Below, one piece after another: positions 62,508-64,000 of a stretch of DNA of 64,000 bases. The stretch lies in assembly GCA_006226375.1 (NCBI GenBank), contig SBHC01000088.1, forward strand, positions 1-64,000, written 5' to 3'. The number at the start of each line of letters is the position of its first letter. Position 1 is the stretch's first letter. The notes under the pieces are model-generated. The model saw only the letters and a list, made by a program, of their open reading frames with translations. It did not search any database and was not told where the DNA came from. The translations under genes and the position numbers were made by a program. This stretch comes from Deltaproteobacteria bacterium (lineage in GTDB: Bacteria > Myxococcota_C > UBA6777).

Positions 62508-64000
62508 ATGTCGATGTTTTCAAGGACAAAGCGTTTCAGCCTTGGTGCTCTGGTCTTTTTCTTGCTGCTCTTGGGAGGGAAGACATCTGAGGCCCAAACC
62601 ACCTCAACACCTCTTTCAGAGTCTGCTTTGCGTGCTTTTGCGAAGAGAGAGATACCCCGCCTGATGAAGAAGTTCAACATCGTGGGTTCAACTGCTTCGA
62701 TCGTTTGGAGAGGAAAGCCTGTTTTGGTCGAAGGTTACGGATACAGCGACCTCTCCAAAAAGCAGAAGGTTGACCCTCATCGCACTCTCTTTCGCGCGGG
62801 CTCTGTGTCCAAAATGTTTACCTGGACGGCGGTGATGCAGTTGGTCGAGCAAGGAAAGATTGATCTGAATGAGAACATACAAACCTACCTTAAAGGAGTA
62901 AAGCTTCCAACCCCATACAAGCAACCTATCACCATGCTACATTTGATGGCTCACACGCCTGGATTTGAAGACAAGGTACTCGGCTTGTTTTCCCTTGCAC
63001 CAACGCCCCCCAGAACGCTCAATTCCGTGGCGATGGACGTGTTGAAGCGAGTTCGCCCTCCAGGGCAGACTGTAGCGTACTCCAACTACGGCGCGTCCTT
63101 GGCAGGCTACATTGTGGAGTGTGTGTCAGGGATGTCTTTTGATGACTATGTTGAAAAGCATATTTTTCGACCATTGAAGATGACCTATGCATCGTTTCGT
63201 CAGCTCCCTCCCAACAAGCTTCGCCAGCATCTGTCGGAAGGTTACGTGTACCAGGCCAAGAACAAGACGCACCAACGCAAGCCGTTTGAAGTGATTCATG
63301 GAGCACCTGCGGGCTCTCTCTCCGTCTCTGCTGGTTCGATTGTCCCCTATATGCTGGCCCATTTGCACCAAGGCAAAGTTGGGGAAGTGCGCCTGCTCAA
63401 GCCTTCGACAATACAACAAATGCACCAAACCCATTCGCGTATGTCCCAAGACGCAAACGGAATGGCCCATGGTTTAATTGAGTTTCAACAAAGTCATCCA
63501 CGCGTCATCGGTCACGCAGGCGACACCATCTTTTTCCATTCTCTGTTGATGCTTGTCCCCGAACATCAACTGGGTCTGTTCCTCTCCTCCAATACATCGA
63601 CAGGGATGAGTTTCACCCTCGCCTTTTGGGCCTCTTTCCGCGATCACTTTTTCAAGGCCAAGAAAGGGAGCGAGTGGCCCCAACAGTTTCCAGGCAAGCA
63701 TCGCAACCTGGATGAATTTGTAGGGAGCTATCGAACAGCAAGACGCTCCGAAACCGATCTCACCAAGATGATGTCGCTGGGAATGGCCGTTTGGGTCAAA
63801 ACGTCCGCCCAAGGTGGCCTGGATATCTTTAACTTCTTCGCGGGCAAGTACGTTCGTCATGTGGAGGTGAAGCCCGATGTCTTCCAAGAAGCGGATGGGC
63901 CGAATCGCTTCGTCTTCTACCGCGACAAGAAGGGCCGAATCGCAGGCCTTATGATGAACATGTTTCCGATCATGTCCTTTCTTCCAACACCCTGGTACGA
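62508..64000 (+). CDS. Serine hydrolase, beta-lactamase class C/PBP-like, 3'-truncated
   Basis: About 497 residues are visible; the frame is still open at the window end. GGAGGAGA precedes ATG 62508. A signal peptide (SLGALVFFLLLLGGKTSEA|Q) exports it. The catalytic SxxK is GSVSKMF, the second motif is Y-S-N (PGQTVAYSNYGASLAGY), and H-A-G (GHAGDT) takes the place of the KTG motif. This is the beta-lactamase family serine hydrolase group, including D-aminopeptidase, esterase and penicillin-binding-like members; beta-lactam resistance should not be assumed. The C-terminal part after ~400 (FVGSYRTARRS...) is a lipocalin-like extension of this family. Likely controlled by the LytTR boxes upstream, tying it to the adjacent envelope-sensing operon. 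Confidence 0.88.
   Translation, partial: MSMFSRTKRFSLGALVFFLLLLGGKTSEAQTTSTPLSESALRAFAKREIPRLMKKFNIVGSTASIVWRGKPVLVEGYGYSDLSKKQKVDPHRTLFRAGSVSKMFTWTAVMQLVEQGKIDLNENIQTYLKGVKLPTPYKQPITMLHLMAHTPGFEDKVLGLFSLAPTPPRTLNSVAMDVLKRVRPPGQTVAYSNYGASLAGYIVECVSGMSFDDYVEKHIFRPLKMTYASFRQLPPNKLRQHLSEGYVYQAKNKTHQRKPFEVIHGAPAGSLSVSAGSIVPYMLAHLHQGKVGEVRLLKPSTIQQMHQTHSRMSQDANGMAHGLIEFQQSHPRVIGHAGDTIFFHSLLMLVPEHQLGLFLSSNTSTGMSFTLAFWASFRDHFFKAKKGSEWPQQFPGKHRNLDEFVGSYRTARRSETDLTKMMSLGMAVWVKTSAQGGLDIFNFFAGKYVRHVEVKPDVFQEADGPNRFVFYRDKKGRIAGLMMNMFPIMSFLPTPWY

Overview
The window looks like a chromosomal piece of a predatory or social deltaproteobacterium, most likely a Myxococcota lineage of moderate GC. This is inferred from content: many large lipoproteins with acidic Pro/Glu/Ser linkers, MopE-type 'CDGKDNDCDG' motifs, Cys-rich repeat arrays, PEGA proteins, Hanks-type Ser/Thr kinases, and FHA-domain sigma54 activators. 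No tRNA, rRNA, CRISPR array, phage or transposase gene was recognised. Genes are dense on both strands, and several convergent pairs share stop codons.

Layout. 1-5.1 kb: a cut Cys-rich protein, a beta-helix lipoprotein, an unknown lipoprotein and a metallo-beta-lactamase-fold lipoprotein. 5.3-6.1 kb: a small exported Lys-rich protein preceded by two tandem 17-residue peptide genes. 6.4-11 kb: a zinc-finger-like protein, then a tachylectin-type propeller lipoprotein behind a textbook sigma54 promoter, then an SBBP propeller lipoprotein. 11-17.7 kb: a PEGA protein, a kinase, an FHA-sigma54 activator and a methyltransferase, then a second FHA-sigma54 activator. 17.8-24.7 kb: a giant protein with two kinase domains, and a truncated hybrid sensor. 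24.8-34.3 kb: two convergent giant Cys-repeat lipoproteins. 34.6-41.1 kb: a crotonase, a mini-lipoprotein, a metzincin lipoprotein, an SDR and an NHL-propeller protein without a visible export signal. 41.1-43.9 kb: an FAD oxidoreductase and a DUF2236 haem-oxygenase-like protein. 44.2-48.4 kb: a third kinase, PEGA-like protein and FHA-sigma54 activator in one operon. 48.6-51.7 kb: tandem YadA-head lipoproteins. 51.7-57 kb: a multi-TM hybrid histidine kinase divergent from an alpha-oxoamine synthase/acetyltransferase fusion. 57-64 kb: a TPR protein, a LiaF-like/LytS/LytR operon and a serine hydrolase preceded by 21-bp-phased LytTR-like boxes.

How the genes may work together (inference). Three times in 37 kb a Ser/Thr kinase sits beside an FHA-sigma54 activator. 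Kinases could phosphorylate partners read by the FHA domains, and the activators would then open sigma54 promoters such as the one found upstream of the tachylectin-like lipoprotein. Much of the rest of the window encodes envelope-displayed propeller, Cys-rich and beta-roll proteins that are plausible outputs of such signalling. The 54 kb and 60 kb regions look like two further, separate signalling circuits. Protein families were assigned by reading motifs, not by database search.
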